DNA from: Isoetes taiwanensis
Taxonomy: Eukaryota; Streptophyta; Lycopodiopsida; Isoetales; Isoetaceae
Assembly (NCBI GenBank): GCA_021234155.1
Contig: JAJEKV010000486.1
Span: 46,553 to 110,552 of the forward strand
Direction: 5' to 3'
Length of the DNA: 64,000 bases
Positions 31,961 through 44,710 of the stretch are shown one piece after another. The position numbers and the translations under genes were made by a program. The number at the start of each line of letters is the position of its first letter. Position 1 is the stretch's first letter. A model generated the notes under the pieces. The model was not told where the DNA came from. It worked only from the letters and a program-made list of their open reading frames with translations, and did not search any database.

Positions 31961-33489
31961 GTTGAGATGTTGTTAACCTTTTCATATAACAAACTGGCAT
32001 GTTCTTCATCTATCTAGAATATAATCACAACGAATTCTAATGGTAGGACGAAGACATTTTTGAGTATTGTAAGCAATAGAGAAGCTTGTAATGATGATAA
32101 AATGAAAGTTAAAATGTAAGAAACTAAAATGCCTGCACATTTCATAACCAAGATGCAACTGCCCACAATAGATCAGGAAGATGGACGAAAAAGAAAGAAG
32201 TTAGTCTCGGGAGAAAGAAACTTACTAAAGTAATGATAAAGAAATCAGTGTTGTTAAATGCCACTGTTGCCCATGAGCAAGACTTTCAGCATTTCGGACT
32301 CCAAAGCAAGATTCTATAAGCAACGGAGAAATTTGTAATAATGAAATCGGATAGGGAAGAAACTAAAAAGCCTGCACAGCACTATGGCTTCATATGCAAC
32401 CAAGATGGAGAGAGAGAGATTCGTTCTGGAAAATAAACTTACCAAAGACATCACTGGAGTTGATGCTACTGTCGTCTAAGAGAACAACTTCAATGAAGAA
32501 CCATACAGTCTGCATCATGCTTCTCTTATGTATAACAGATCCATGCTAACAACTAACAGGCATATCTCCCTGCCATCTGCAAGAATCAACACCGCTATTC
32601 GACCGATCAAAGCCGACATCCTGTTGAACAACCATGGCATGCATCTTAGGGACACTACACCGCCATTCTTATTCCCGAAACGAAGAGTGCAAATTAGGCG
32701 GTGCACCCACATAAAACGAAATAAAATGCCCAACAAGTGGAATCCATTTGCAGAGGTCACCAAGCAAAAGGATGTAGAATAAATGGACCCATCCATGAAA
32801 CAAACCTTATCATGCGCTCATGCCTTCTAAAAATCCCCTTTGCGGAACAAAAATCGACTTGCGTAAAAAAACATGTGATCGACATACATCCGTGACCTAC
32901 ATACATCGTGACTTGTGACATGTGATCGGCTAAGAGCTTGGAGATTCTTCAAAAATCGTGAAGAAATGCGTGATGCTCAAAATGTCAAGCCTTTGATGCG
33001 GCTTCTATGGCTTCGTGGAATCCAGATTTTGTTGTCAGGGTGGCTTTTTGAAAACAAATCTCAAAACGGATCTCTCAAGCCTATGATGCTCTTCTTTAAA
33101 AAATCCGCGGAAGAAATCCGTGATGCTCAAAATCTGTGGCCCGTGCGGATGCCGCCGGGCTTCTATGGCCTCGTGGAGTATGCCGCTTCTATGGCTTACG
33201 TGGAGTCCGGATTTCGCTATCCGGATGGCTTAGAAGATAGAGTTGTATCCGAGCAAGCGTGGCAGGCATGCCGAAGATAAGGCATCCATGGAAATCGGCC
33301 CCAAAATGAAAATATTTTGATATGTCCGATTTTGGAATTCGGAAATCTTTTCCGGCGGCCAAAATATTAAAAACCTTAGAAAAACGAACCCAAAAAAAAT
33401 CCAAAAAGTTTTCGGAACCCCGGAAAAACCAAATTTAAACAATAGGATATTTCTGTAAGACAAAAGCAAGTCTTATCCTCAATAAAGTC

Positions 33490-34132
33490 CTTTTTTTAGT
33501 TTCAAGAGAAAGAGATCAGATCAAAATTGCGGCCATCAAATGGAAAAAGATTTCAGAAAATATGAATGGTAAAGGTGTAGTTAGAAGTGCTGAACATTGT
33601 CGAACCAAGTGGAAAAACGTGCTATCGGATTATAAAGTTATCAAGGATATGAAAGATGGACTGGATCAGCTCCCTATTTTGCTTTGAGCAAGAAAGAAAA
33701 AAAAGAAAACAAGCTTCCCGTTATGTTTGAAAATCAGGTGTATGATATTTTGAACACTTTCCAAGGGAGGGGCCATCTATTGTGCCTCCTATTGTGGTAG
33801 ATAGTAGTAGGGATGCGGAGATAACATCAGCAAACACAACCGCATGTGAAAGAGAGGTAGGATTTAGTGGTAAAAAGAGGAAGTCTAGCTCGTTTGATGG
33901 AATGGCAAAAGGTAATTTCAAAAGTTGAGGATAGAAAGCATACTCTGGAAAAATAAAAACTGGAAAGCAATGAGAAGATGATTCAGTTGCAAGCGAGGCT
34001 GGTTGAATTGCAAGAGGCACATCGCGAAGATGATAAAGCAGATAAAGAAAGGCTGGTTGCAGATAGAGCAAGACTTGTTGATGCTTTTGTGGGCACGTTA
34101 GAAGCATGGAAAAAAATTAGTGAAAAACTGTA
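33490..34132 (+). pseudogene. Trihelix/Myb-like protein (Harbinger-associated type)
   Basis: One frame reads WKKISENMNGKGVVRSAEHC, then RTKWKNVLSDYKVIKDMKDG, LPYFALSKKEKKENKLPVMF and VYDILN. This is the Myb/SANT-like trihelix domain found in plant trihelix factors and in the second protein of PIF/Harbinger elements. After a frame change a coiled-coil C-terminus (LQARLVELQEAHREDDKADK, ending ISEKL) reaches a stop at about 34,132. The start is missing. The transposase gene 2.1 kb downstream in the same orientation supports a Harbinger pair, though the LRR kinase fragment between them makes this less certain. Confidence 0.65.
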
Positions 34133-34659
34133 GAGCAATTTGTGTTCATAATGTGATTGACAAATCATATGAAAGTGTTTTGTGTCGACTTTAAAGTTTT
34201 CAATGTGTTTTTTTGTAATGCAGAAGCATTCACACAATACAAAAATGTTCATTCTCATATTTCTGATAATATGTTGTTTTTAATTCTGATAATATTTCCG
34301 ATAATGCACTGATAATATGGATAATAAGTTTCTGATAATATGTTGATAATATAGATAGGATATCTGATAATAAAATTTGATAGTGAGAGAAAGTTTTTTG
34401 TGCCCGACATAAAGATTCTTATCGACTTGCTTCTCCAGATGATGCATTTTTTCAATAGTGTACTCTGCTAGTGCCTGGGCCTTCAAAATCAAACGTTTTA
34501 ACTGGTTTCTTGCTTTAGTGCTAACTGGTATCCTGCCTAGACTAGATTTCTAAACTAGAAAAGACATATGATTAATTGCCTAGACTAGAAAATAGCTAAG
34601 GGGCATGGAGCTTCATCATCGTTGTTTCTCCACATTTATGTTAATATTCTGGTCGTCTC

Positions 34660-35400
34660 GAGATAATGACCATGATAGATAATCAGCTGTCAAGTAGCCT
34701 CCCAGATCAAATATATAGTTGTAAAAACATGCAGCGGTTAAGATTAAGTAAGAGCCTTCTTAGTGGAACCATTCCTAATGGATTTGGCTCTGCTAAAGTT
34801 CTAGATTATCTTGATTTATCTTTTAATAGGCTAGGTGGCCTTATTCCATCAGATCTTGCATCATGGAATTCATCCGCAAATTATTTATCAGGACGTCAAG
34901 TCCAGCAATATCCTCTTAGATTGTGATATGGTACCATATATCACAGATTTTGGCATTGCCAAACTTATTGACAAAAATGGCTTATCTATGTCAGCTATAG
35001 TTGGTATGCATGGCTATATTGCTCCAAGTAAGAGTTAAAATCTTGGTAATTTGCTCTTATTCATTTCTAACAATGATTGTGAATGCCACTGCCGAGCTAT
35101 GTTACACAACAAGAGTGCACGAGAAAATTGATGTTTATGCCTTTGGGATAGTGCTCCTAGAGCTCATCACAGGGAAGTTACATGTAGATCCCAGTTTTCT
35201 TGAAGAGATGGACATAGGGAGATGGTAAGACTTATTCTACAAGAAACAAAGTCCATTCATAAGATTCTTGACTCCAATATGGCAGTGAAAGAATCTGAAC
35301 AGGAACAGACAAGTTGGCACAGCTTTGCACAAGCCAAGAGTCTGCTGATAGACCGAGTATGCAGGATATTGTGAACATTCTCTCAAAATCAGATAAATGA
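34660..35400 (+). pseudogene. LRR receptor-like kinase remnant with internal deletion
   Basis: The first frame codes two to three LRRs (LPDQIYSCKNMQRLRLSKSL, LSGTIPNGFGSAKVLDYLDL, FNRLGGLIPSDL). At about 34,857, without a gap, another frame continues with kinase subdomain VIb (HHGIHPQIIYQDVKSSNILL), where HRD is changed to YQD. DFGIAKLIDKNG and GYIAP follow. A short intron (about 35,029-35,090) precedes [20 protein letters not shown]. The last kinase piece is ESADRPSMQDIVNILSKSD, ending at 35,400. Transmembrane segment, Gly loop and catalytic Lys are all missing, so it is not functional. Confidence 0.8.
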
Positions 35401-36250
35401 AGGGGAGCTGTAGGATAACTTAATTCATTAAGTTAGCTCCTGTAATAGTGAGTAACATAGTGTCCTGTGCATAGCTTTGAACTGAAGATAATAAGCTATA
35501 CATCTGGTTTTTTAGGAGAAATATATTACGGTAGATTGGATACCAAGGATCTCTATTAAGAATAAGTTTAAAATGGGCATACACGTTCTAGGTTGGTTAC
35601 ATGGATGGCCTTTAGCAATAGCCATAACCTTCTCTCTGTTTCATATATATGAAGGGTAAAATGGTAGGATATCCTTTGGAAACAAAAGGGCGTGTTGATC
35701 TCCAATTTTTCAGAGGTGATGCCCCTAGATTTATGCTGGAAAGCTAGATACCTTGGAATACAGTGTCGTGCACTCAGCAAAATTTAACAGCAATAACAGT
35801 GTTAAATTTGAAGATTCCTCTTCAAAACGTTCAACAAGTTTCTCAAGTTGATCTTGTAGGGAGGCTAAGAGGGAGGCAAAGAACTCCTTTTTAATTTCAA
35901 AGCAAAGAACCTTGTCAAGACATGAGGTTGGATTCGGATCATGAGCTTATGCCCTTTAGAAGCTGATTATAATATTAGTATATAATTTTCCAGACTTATG
36001 TGTCAAGGATTGATGTTGGATTTTGTATGTGTCCAAGACTTGATGTTGAATTTCATAATCACCTTTGGCACTTGCCTTGAGAAACTTATTATTATGTAAC
36101 GTAGTACAAATACTATATGCGAGGACCAGATTAGATGGTCACCAATGTTGGCGAAACACCTAGCTTATTTTCTGGCCACAAAAATTGCTTCAGATTTCAC
36201 TTCAGATTTTTTTTAGCTTGTTTTCTGGCCATAAAAATTGTTGCCTTTAA
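35401..36250. other. No gene recognised
   Basis: AT-rich. The final bases before 36,288 (pyrimidine run then GCAG) look like a splice acceptor for the transposase gene. Confidence 0.5.
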
Positions 36251-36287
36251 TTGTTTCCTTTAATGTTTTTTTGTTGCAGACATGGAT

Positions 36288-37570
36288 ATCAACAAAAGGA
36301 ATTGTTTTCTATGGCTTCAATGACATTATACATGATGGATGAAGCAATTATGATGCCGGGTATGGGATTTTCCGAGTGTGAGGAGGAAGATGCAAATTTT
36401 TCAAGTGAAGATCTTCTTGTTTCTGGTCCATTTTCATTAGATTCAGATAATATCCTGCGATTGGTCTGTGCTGCTGCTAGTTTGAGGCATGAATCATCTT
36501 GGTGGATAAAACCACATTATTTGGTTTGACCGCTTCTTGCTCAAAGTGTATGACGATAGTCGATGGAGAGAGAATATGAGAATGACTAGGAAATCATTTG
36601 TTGGGATATGCAAAGTACTTGCTCCTTTCATTCAGAAGCAGGGTACTCATTACAGACTTGCAGTTCCTGTAGCATATGGTGTTGGTTGTGCATTGTACAA
36701 GCTTTTCAAAGGTGTTGACTACCACGAGATATCTGAGAAGTTTGGAATTGGAGTAAGCACATCATGTTTGGTTTTGAAGGAAGCTTGTTGTGCATTTAAT
36801 CGTTGCTTTAGACATAAGATCAAGTGGCCTGTTGGTGACGAACTCCAAAATATTGAGCATTCCTTTCGCAAATTTAGTGGTCTGCCAAATTGTTTTGGTG
36901 CAATTGATTGCACACATGTAGAAATTAACTGACCAGATATAGGAGGTGCAGATTACTATGACAGAAAACGCCATTCAGTTATTCTACATGCCATATGTGA
37001 CACTAATAGGAAGTTTGTCGATGTGTGCATTGGTTATCCAGGACTAGTACATGATGCCTGTGTTCTCAGAAATGCAGAATTTGCACATAAAGCACATCGC
37101 CAACAAATCTTGTACGACCCATGTTTAGTGATCAATGGAAACTATAGTTTGCATCCATATGTTGTTGGTGCAAAGGGTACAATCTTATTTCATGGCTCAT
37201 GACGCCATACCAAGGAGATGAGTCTCAACTTGGTGCACTTAAAAATTTCTATAATTTTAAGCACATACAAGCAAGATTGTTCATCGAGCAAGCTTTTGGT
37301 ATCTTGAAGAGAGTCTTCAAGTGCTTGCATTCTACCTTGGCTATGGATATTGAGTTTATACCAAAGCTTATATTTACATGTTGCTTGCTAGATAACTTGC
37401 TTCCTGAGTCAAGAGATATAGATGTTGAATATGAGCTTGAACAACTATTAGCGGAAGAGGACAGCGATAGTAATGACAACGACGACGTGATACAAGATGT
37501 CTACCAACAAGTGGATGAGGCTGAAAGTATACGCTCAAACTTAACGCAATATCTAGTTTTCAATCAGTAG
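36288..37570 (+). pseudogene. PIF/Harbinger (ALP1-like) transposase
   Basis: The domain order fits the DDE_Tnp_4 family. It opens with an HTH region (SRWRENMRMTRKSFVGICKV, FGIGVSTSC). The first catalytic Asp is in NCFGAIDCTHVEI. The second Asp is in FVDVCIGYPGLVHDACVLR. The Glu is in IEQAFGILKRVFKCL. It ends with an acidic tail at 37,570. A stop after VEIN (36,932) and shifts near 36,530 and 37,200 break the frame. All three acidic residues are still coded. Terminal inverted repeats and the 3-bp target duplication were not found. Confidence 0.85.
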
Positions 37571-37849
37571 AAGGATCTCACAACCCTTTTATGAACTACC
37601 AACCTCCGATGGCTCCAAGAAACTCATGTAAACAACAAGCGCCGGATTCACGAACTCCGGCAACAAACATTTACCACAGAAAACTTGAAAAGTGTTATAA
37701 ACCACAGGAAAAGCCGCTATAAGAAGAACTCAAACCTCCAGAACATTTTTTATATTGACGATGATCTACTCTGAATGGCTCTTTTAGGTGGCAGTCCATT
37801 CCTCCTCCAAACCTAGGTCCTGTGGTAGCTAAGTTCAAAGATATCCTTT

Positions 37850-38906
37850 TAGATGGCTATCAAGCTTGGATCCTTGATATTCTGCTTTCTCCTTCAGCAA
37901 TTTCATGTCTCACCTATGAGCAACACGAGCCAGACTGATGATCTCTTCCAAATCATCTTCTTTTCTTTCAAGCAAAGTATCCAACAAGTTCAATATCTCT
38001 GCAGCCATTTTAATACGATCCTTCATCCAATTACCAAGGGTCTCGTTATCTTCAAATGCCTTGCACCCAGTTATCAATTCCAACAACACTACCCCGAAAC
38101 TATAAACATCACTCTTCTCTGAGATTTTATTTGTTTCACAATACTCTGGATCTAGATAGCCGAAGGAGCCCCTTATCATGGAACTTCGGATTAATGGGTG
38201 TCCGGATTAACCACATCCCAGATGATATATATGGCCTTCCCCTTATCATGGTGTACATTGAGCTTACAATTTGCACAACACACACACGTCTAGTTTTTGA
38301 CAATCCAAAATCTGCCACTTTGGCTGAAGAATCATTTGTCAAGAGTATGTTAGCAGATTTAACATCTCTGTGTATTATTGGAGGCTGAGCCCCATGATGT
38401 AGATATTCCAATCCATATGCTATTTCAAATGCAATGTGGGATCTTCTTTTCCAACTCCTTAGCTCCTTGGCCTTGTATACATGCAACTGATCGTATAAGA
38501 ATCCCTTGCGCATATATTTAAACAACATCATCAGATCCCTTGTTTAAGAAAATTAAGAGGAATGAGATTTCGCAAAGCTTTTCAATGATAAGGGTCAATA
38601 ACATTTGTCACCTTTCTCGTCGTCGGCATAACCCAAGAAATCAACTATAAATTTGTGATGAACCCTTGACAGCATATCCACCTCCTGATAGAATGTGGAG
38701 ACTCTTTCTGCTTGGCTAATTGTCGGAGTTGCATGCATTTTCTTGACAGCCATTTGAAAACCATTTGCACTTAATGCAAGGAAAACTTATGTTGATCCAT
38801 CTACCCCAATTTTAATGCCGAGATCTTTGGTTATGTCCCTAACCTCGTTCAAGCTGAATAATTTGGCAACCTGTGCTTTTCCAGGTTCATCCTTGCGTAA
38901 CATTCT
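37850..38906 (-). pseudogene. Receptor-like kinase, kinase half (interrupted gene)
   Basis: Read from 38,906 down: LFSLNEVRDITKDLGIKIGV, FQMAVKKMHATPT with the catalytic Lys, RVHHKFIVDFLGYADDEKGD, LEYLHHGAQPPIIHRDVKSA with an intact [24 protein letters not shown] and [16 protein letters not shown]. Stops occur near 38,590, and a 70-bp insertion at about 38,180-38,250 splits the activation segment. The gene joins directly to the membrane segment at 52,342-52,609 once the copia element is removed. It was a plasma-membrane Ser/Thr receptor kinase; its ligand and subgroup are unknown. Confidence 0.85.
38169..38251 (+). repeat. 13-bp direct repeats bounding a 57-bp insertion in the kinase
   Basis: CCCCTTATCATGG at 38,169-38,181 and 38,239-38,251, a 70-bp period, splits the coding of MIRG and [10 protein letters not shown]. 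Confidence 0.8.
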
Positions 38907-38911
38907 AAGAT

Positions 38912-39048
38912 TGTTTCTGGCACTTCTGCTCATCCACTCAAAAGCTAGCACACGTGGCAAAGGCTGATTGTATATGCTTTGTATAAATACCAGAACCTCA
39001 GGTGACAGGGTAGGTTGTTGTTTGTTTATCCCTCCTCTAACTGTATTA
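38912..39048 (+). repeat. 5' LTR, copia (about 137 bp)
   Basis: Starts TG; carries TTTGTATAAATACCAGAACC (TATA region) and ends just before the primer-binding site. Confidence 0.9.
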
Positions 39049-39059
39049 TGGTATCAGAG
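39049..39059 (+). other. Primer-binding site, tRNA-iMet
   Basis: TGGTATCAGAG immediately after the LTR. Confidence 0.85.
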
Positions 39060-39152
39060 TGGGTAATTTGAAAGAACTTCTTGAAACCCAGAAGAAATTT
39101 CTTGAAACCGGGAGATCAACCTCTGGGGATTGTAGAACAATAAAAAGTTGCA

Positions 39153-40672
39153 ATGTCTGGCATGGCATCTCTGCAAATGGATTTGAAAAACCTAGATAAG
39201 CTAGACCGAACGAATGCAACGATATGGTTCTGGAAAATGCAAGGCATTTTGGAAGAACGGGAAGTCTGGGATGTGGTCTTAGGCACGTTTGCAAAGCCAG
39301 GAGAGGCAGCGGCTGCAAAGAAAGCAGAATGGCAGAAGAAAGATAGCAGGGCCAAAATAACGATAATGTTTGGGTTGAAAGATGGAAAAATTCCTCTTGT
39401 TCGCTTGAAGAATACGGCAAAGAAGGCTGGGAGTGCTTAAAGAAAATGTTTCATCAAAGCACAGGGGCCCAAAAACTCCATCTTTGGCAAAGCTTCTTTG
39501 TTCCAAAAATGACGGATGATTCGCCTGAGCATATAACCAAGTTGCAAGGTCTTGCAGATCAATTGGGAGTCCTTTAGCATCCAATAGAAGATGAGGACCT
39601 GGCTATGGCGATTTTGGCGAGTCTGCCAGATTCGTATCAATGAATGAGCAGTCATATGTGTCGATTGGAGAAAAGATCAGCACCGATGTTATTGCCGGGG
39701 CATTGCTAAATATAGCAAGCCTTAAAATTTCAGAGCCAGAAACAGCGTTCTTGGCGACAAATGGAGAAGAAACAAAGGACCCATTGAATGTTAAAACTGC
39801 GGCAAGAAAGGGCACATTGCTCGCCAATGTAGAAGCAACGGATCAGAACGTCTTCAGGGCAAAGAGGATCGAAAGCACACTCCTGATTCTCGAAGGCAGT
39901 CAATTGACAGAAAAAAAAAAGAGGAGAACATGAAAAAAGGATGGAAACAGGAAGCCATGGACTAACTGTAGGGCATCAACCCATGTTGCAGAACCATCTT
40001 CTGATGAGAAGGATATACAAAGTGAGGCAAAAGGATACATGACAACTTGGGATGCTGGCACGTTTATTGAAACATCCAGTACTAACCAAAGCAAGGTCGT
40101 TTTTGGTGTACGGGATCCAGACGAAGACGATTTTTGGCCATCTGAGGAAGGAGAGGATTCAGGAAAACTTGAGGGTTCTTTCTCTTCACATATATTCAAG
40201 ACTTTTTTCAATGATCGATGGAGCATGGCAGTCCATATGGGAGATACTCCAGAGATAAATGCTTACAAGAAGGAGGTAGCGGACAATCCAAAATCAAGCA
40301 TAGACATAATTGATGGTTCGCACATTGGAGATGCTAGATATTCACCTGAAGCTCTCGTAGCAGGAATTGAAGCATTAGGAGCATTGGCTGACACACTGCA
40401 TGGCAATCGGTATTGGTTCCTGGACTCAGGAGCCATTCATATAATGACCTACTGCAAATCATGGATTAGAGGTCTGCAGCATGTGAGAAAATATAAGTTT
40501 GTGAATGGCATAACATCTGGACGGAAAATCGCAGGTGTTGGAGAAATTGATATAGAGTTGCTTGAGGGAAGAAAAATGCTTAAAGATGTTCTATATGTTC
40601 CTGGGTTGAAGAAAACCCCTTTGTCACTTTCGAGGCTCACAGATGTAGGACTCATCTCTGTTATCCTGCAAC
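39153..40672 (+). pseudogene. Copia gag and protease part
   Basis: Starts MSGMASLQMDLKNLDKLDRT, then ATIWFWKMQGILEEREVWDV as in copia Gag. A zinc-knuckle region (CGKKGHIARQCR-like) falls near 39,795 in a shifted frame. The protease site YWFLDSGAIHIM is at about 40,411 with the DSG triad intact. Frame changes occur near 39,437 and 39,640. Coding then stops at the DNA transposon, inserted after the codons for VILQ. Confidence 0.85.
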
Positions 40673-41492
40673 CATGGAATAAAATAACAGCTAAGGTTAG
40701 CCAAATGGCTATTTTGTAGCATTTTTGCCAAGAAAAATGGCTAAAGTAAATGGAAAAAATTGCCCAAAAAAAGAAAATTTTAGCCCAATTTTTTTGCCGT
40801 TAAGTGAGTTTCTAGATTGGATAACCAAAGCTCCACCTTCAGACAACTCCACCAGGACAATAATTAGCCAAACCTAAGAAAGAGTGGACTTGGGAAAATG
40901 GATGGATTAGCTAGCCGACACCAACATATATAGGAACTTCAGGAAATACCAAAGAACGTCTTGTTTCAGTACGAAGTTGAAGTAAGTACTTCTTATTTCA
41001 ATTATGAAGTTGAATTATCAGAGGAAGGATCACATCTAGAGGAACACTACACTTTTTCTTTGAGCTTTGGACATGTCGTATAAGTTTATGTTGTAATTTA
41101 TGTCTTTGTTTATTTTTATATTAAACAGAGTTGCAAATGAAACGAGAGGGGATCGTTGAAACGGGAGCAAAAGGAATATTCCTCGAAGATTCCTTTTTTT
41201 AAAAACAAGGGGGCTAAAATGAGGTTAAAAAAAAAGACATGAAACTGTATCTTGACCCCCCCAAAATCACTAATTTTGTTGTGCAATGAGAGAATTAGCT
41301 ATTTCAAAGTGACACTTTTCTAGCAATAAGAATTTGGATGAAGTATGTTTTTAGAGAGAACCTCTAATTTGAGGGAACAGATATTTTAACCAAAACTTTA
41401 AGTGAAGTTTACAATTGAAATTGTAGTATTTTCAAAAATTGAAGACAAAATCTTCACATTCACTTACAAAATTTACAGTCTTTTTACAAGAC

Positions 41493-44400
41493 TTAGTTGT
41501 GTACAAAAGTGTGAGGAGTGATCACAGAGGGATCCAGCACATCTTCATCCTCATTTATGCCATCTTCGTCACCTTCGCTTTTTTCGCTGTCGCTTGAGGA
41601 AGTGCTTGAGTTATCTTCCTCGTCACTATCAACAGAGGCTGAAGCATTACCACCCTCTTCTTCATCTTCTTCCTCGTAGCTACATGCCTTCTTAAGTAAA
41701 TTGATTGTTCTCTGGCGTAAACGATTGTCAGATTTCAATTGGAAATCATAACATAGAATACTCACTTTGCGTAAGTCTAGCTCATCCCTATTACCCACTC
41801 TCTTGAGTTTTTTCCCCTTGCCTTGACTTTTCATTTCTAAATCATATTTGCCTTCAAAAGCATTTTCTGAACGTGTAGTCATCCAGTGAATCTTTAGTTT
41901 AGTCACCAAGCCTTCCTCTTTGATTGTGTCAAGTACTTTTGCTATCCAGAAAGGTCGCCCTTTATCATCGTCCCCTCGGTCGGAGTAGCAATCAACATAC
42001 CTTTGGTAATTTACGTGATATTACCGCGGGCTCATTTTTATGCCTTGGCCCGAGGTACATGACCCGATCCTCATCTTCTGTCTTGATGGTGCTCTTTGGT
42101 GCTACTGGGCCTGCACGGGTTCGAGTTCGTGGAAGGCATTAGGTCAATGGAAAGCTTCCTCCATTTGCCTTAGAGCTAAGTTCGATTCACAATCGTTTGT
42201 TCAAGAAAGAAGCTTCTCCACCACATTTGGTCTTCTTCTAAGAAGTACTTAAAGCCCTTGAGAAATTCCACTTTCAATTGCTTTTAAGGAGTTAGCGGGG
42301 TGCTTTTCTTCTACTTTGACTCTTTTGGATTTTTGAGAGGAAGTCGCCAAGACGTTCGTTCTACTAAGCAAGTGTCGGGGAATATACTTAAGGAAGCGCA
42401 ACCCTCCGGTGGACTCCGGTCTTTTAGTAGTGGTGTATTTCTTCCCTTGTAAAAACTCTGTCCATCCTTCAAGTAAAACTTGATGTGGTGTTGAAACGTA
42501 ATATCGTTCAACTTGTTCACATCTTCTTCTCTAGAGCGTTGAGAGAAAACAAATTCCCTAAAGTCGCTATCTCCACTAGAAATTTGAACCAGCGGCATGG
42601 GAGTGTAAGAGTCTTCAATGATTCGAACCAAAGTAGGAAGACAAAAAGCCTTCTTTCTTCTTAGACGAACGGAAAATCTGCTGAACATTTGGTCTATCTG
42701 ACCATGAGTGTGCCCTACAAGTAAGAATCCAAGCTTGACTTTTTTGAAGATCCCTAGCTCCACTAGCATGGCACGCGAAGCAAAGAGTGTTTGATTCTTG
42801 TTCTCCCGGTAGTGTTGTCAAAAGCTGTGGGTAGAGCTTTGGAGGTAATTGCTCTTGCTCACAAAGCACCTTATTAAGAATTGTAACAGTGAGGTTCGGG
42901 TCACCATGCAAGTTTAGACTTCCTTTGAAGACCATAGCTCCAACAAGGTGGACCTTAACAAAGCAGTCCTCTGGCACATCTTTAGGAATATTCAAGAAAT
43001 GAGGAATAGTAGTCTTTTTCTGATCCATCCCATCAATCACAACAAACATATCTTGCAGTGGGACGTTCAAGAGCTTTTTCCCGTGCTTAGCAAGCTTCCT
43101 TCTCTACCGCTTGTTGGTCACGGTGTCTAGCAAGCTTTGTTAACGATATCTACATTCAAGAATTGGTGAAAACAATTCTTTGAAACAAGTTAGAGAATGA
43201 AGAACTTCAACTTACTTTTTTCGACCTCAGTCTTTGCAGTTTCTTTTTGGCTCTTCAATTCTGCACACGTTGAGCACACAGACATCCTATGTTTTCGGGG
43301 AATTTTCACAAGACCAAACTGAACTTTCCACAGTCTAGTGAAGTGAGAGTAAGAGATGTGTTGAGACTGAGTGCATGTTTCTTTGTACTGGTTGAAAACA
43401 TCTTTTTTTGTGATGTTGTCTGTCAAATGATACATTTTACTATTTGGCAACTTTTCACATGTCTCTCTAAAATATTTCTCCATCCAAGCTACAAAGACCT
43501 AAAGTGCATTGTTACAACTCTTCCGGCCCTTGATGATCATCAATTGCGGGGACTTTATCCAATCTCGATTGTATTCGAGACATTCTAGTGGATCCTAGGC
43601 GGTGAACAACCATAAAACATTTACGGCACACTTGTTCTCCTCTAACGTAGTGCAAGAATGTTTTTTGGTGCGGCCTTACATTGTATGCTAAGTAAGCATT
43701 TTGATCGATAATGTCATCGAACGTGCACTGTTTCTAATTTCGAAGTTTAGCCATGTTCAATTTGGTGATGCAACCCAATGAGCGGCATCTAGTAGTTTTT
43801 TAGAATTCTCCTCATTTTGTTCTCGTCCATAAGGTTTTTCCTTCTCTCACGGATGAACATGCTCTCAATCCATAATCCACCATGAATTTCGGGTACTTTG
43901 GCCTGGAGAACATGTAATCTCGTTGGTCGTTGTTGCCCTCATCTTCTGGACGAGAGTTCTACTCTTGGAGTGGCCTCCTCTACCCTCTTTGGTGTGTTTC
44001 TAGAGGAAAAGAGGCCTCGTGAAGTCGTTCCGGAAAAGGCGGAGGCCGCGGTGTTAAATGTAGGAGATGGGCCACAACCTAGTGTGGTAGAGATGTTGTG
44101 GCAACATCTTGTTGAGGAGTTCTTGCAAACATATCTCTTCTTGCACTTTGAAACTCGCAAACCCATGTGTCACAATATTTGTGTGTAGAGGTGTTGAAGC
44201 CGGAACATCATCCTCATTTGTATTGAAGTCATATTCGAGGAGAAGTTGTGGTGAATCTCGTATTCTTCAGACCTTGCACTTCTATTTGGTGTTGGAGATA
44301 CGACAAAGGGTGGGGGGAGCCTGTTCCGAGTAACCTTTGCATGTGGAACCGTTGCAATTTCGGGAGAAGGAACAAAGGGTACTGGAAGCATGTTACGTAC

Positions 44401-44652
44401 AGGTGGTGATGGAATGAATGGAGGGGGCAGTCTGTTCTGTACAGGACTTGGTGACGGCTGGAAGGGTTGTGGCAACCTGTTTATTTCTGGACTCGGAGTG
44501 TCGAAGACAAGCAACGAGGAGGTTGCTGAGGAACGAGATGGAGAAGAGGTGGTATCATGACAAACAACGTCCTGGACCAGGGCTCCCTCCGAACTGGACG
44601 AACTAGATACTACAAAAGGTGGTGGTAGCTTGTTCAGCACGCGGTTAACCAT
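41493..44652 (-). pseudogene. Putative transposase, DUF7869-like
   Basis: It begins MVNRVLNK at 44,652, just after an apparent splice acceptor (TTTTGCAG). The N-terminal about 150 residues carry five NRLPPPF-type repeats in Ser/Pro-rich sequence. FLHYVRGEQVCRKCFMVVHR and a MEKYFRETCEKLP segment follow, then VCSTCAELK, a CxxC pair. The likely acidic core is VVIDGMDQKKTTIPHF (about 43,050), DNTTG followed by ENKNQ one frame over (about 42,800), and VGHTHGQIDQMFSRFS (about 42,700). The tail (41,493-41,909) is strongly acidic. DUF7869 proteins carry these DGMDQ, DN..ENKN and GHTH..IDQ motifs; a DDE role is inference. Several shifts, including one inside DNTTG/ENKN, make this copy inactive. Confidence 0.75.
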
Positions 44653-44710
44653 CTTACGAAGCTGCAAAACATTTGTTAGACGTAAGTAAAACACAAAAGT
44701 GGTGTGCATT

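Larger units (their letters stand above)
29879..33489. other. Probable Helitron body and unassigned repeats; no gene
   Basis: No protein motif was seen. It holds the tandem motifs listed separately and an imperfect duplication at 32,935-33,240, where CCGTGATGCTCAAAATCTG resembles GCGTGATGCTCAAAATGTC and GGCTTCTATGGC occurs repeatedly. Confidence 0.5.

Noticed and set aside
32515-32796. 93-codon hydrophobic minus-strand frame
   Set aside because: No motif and no promoter; a chance frame antisense to another chance frame.
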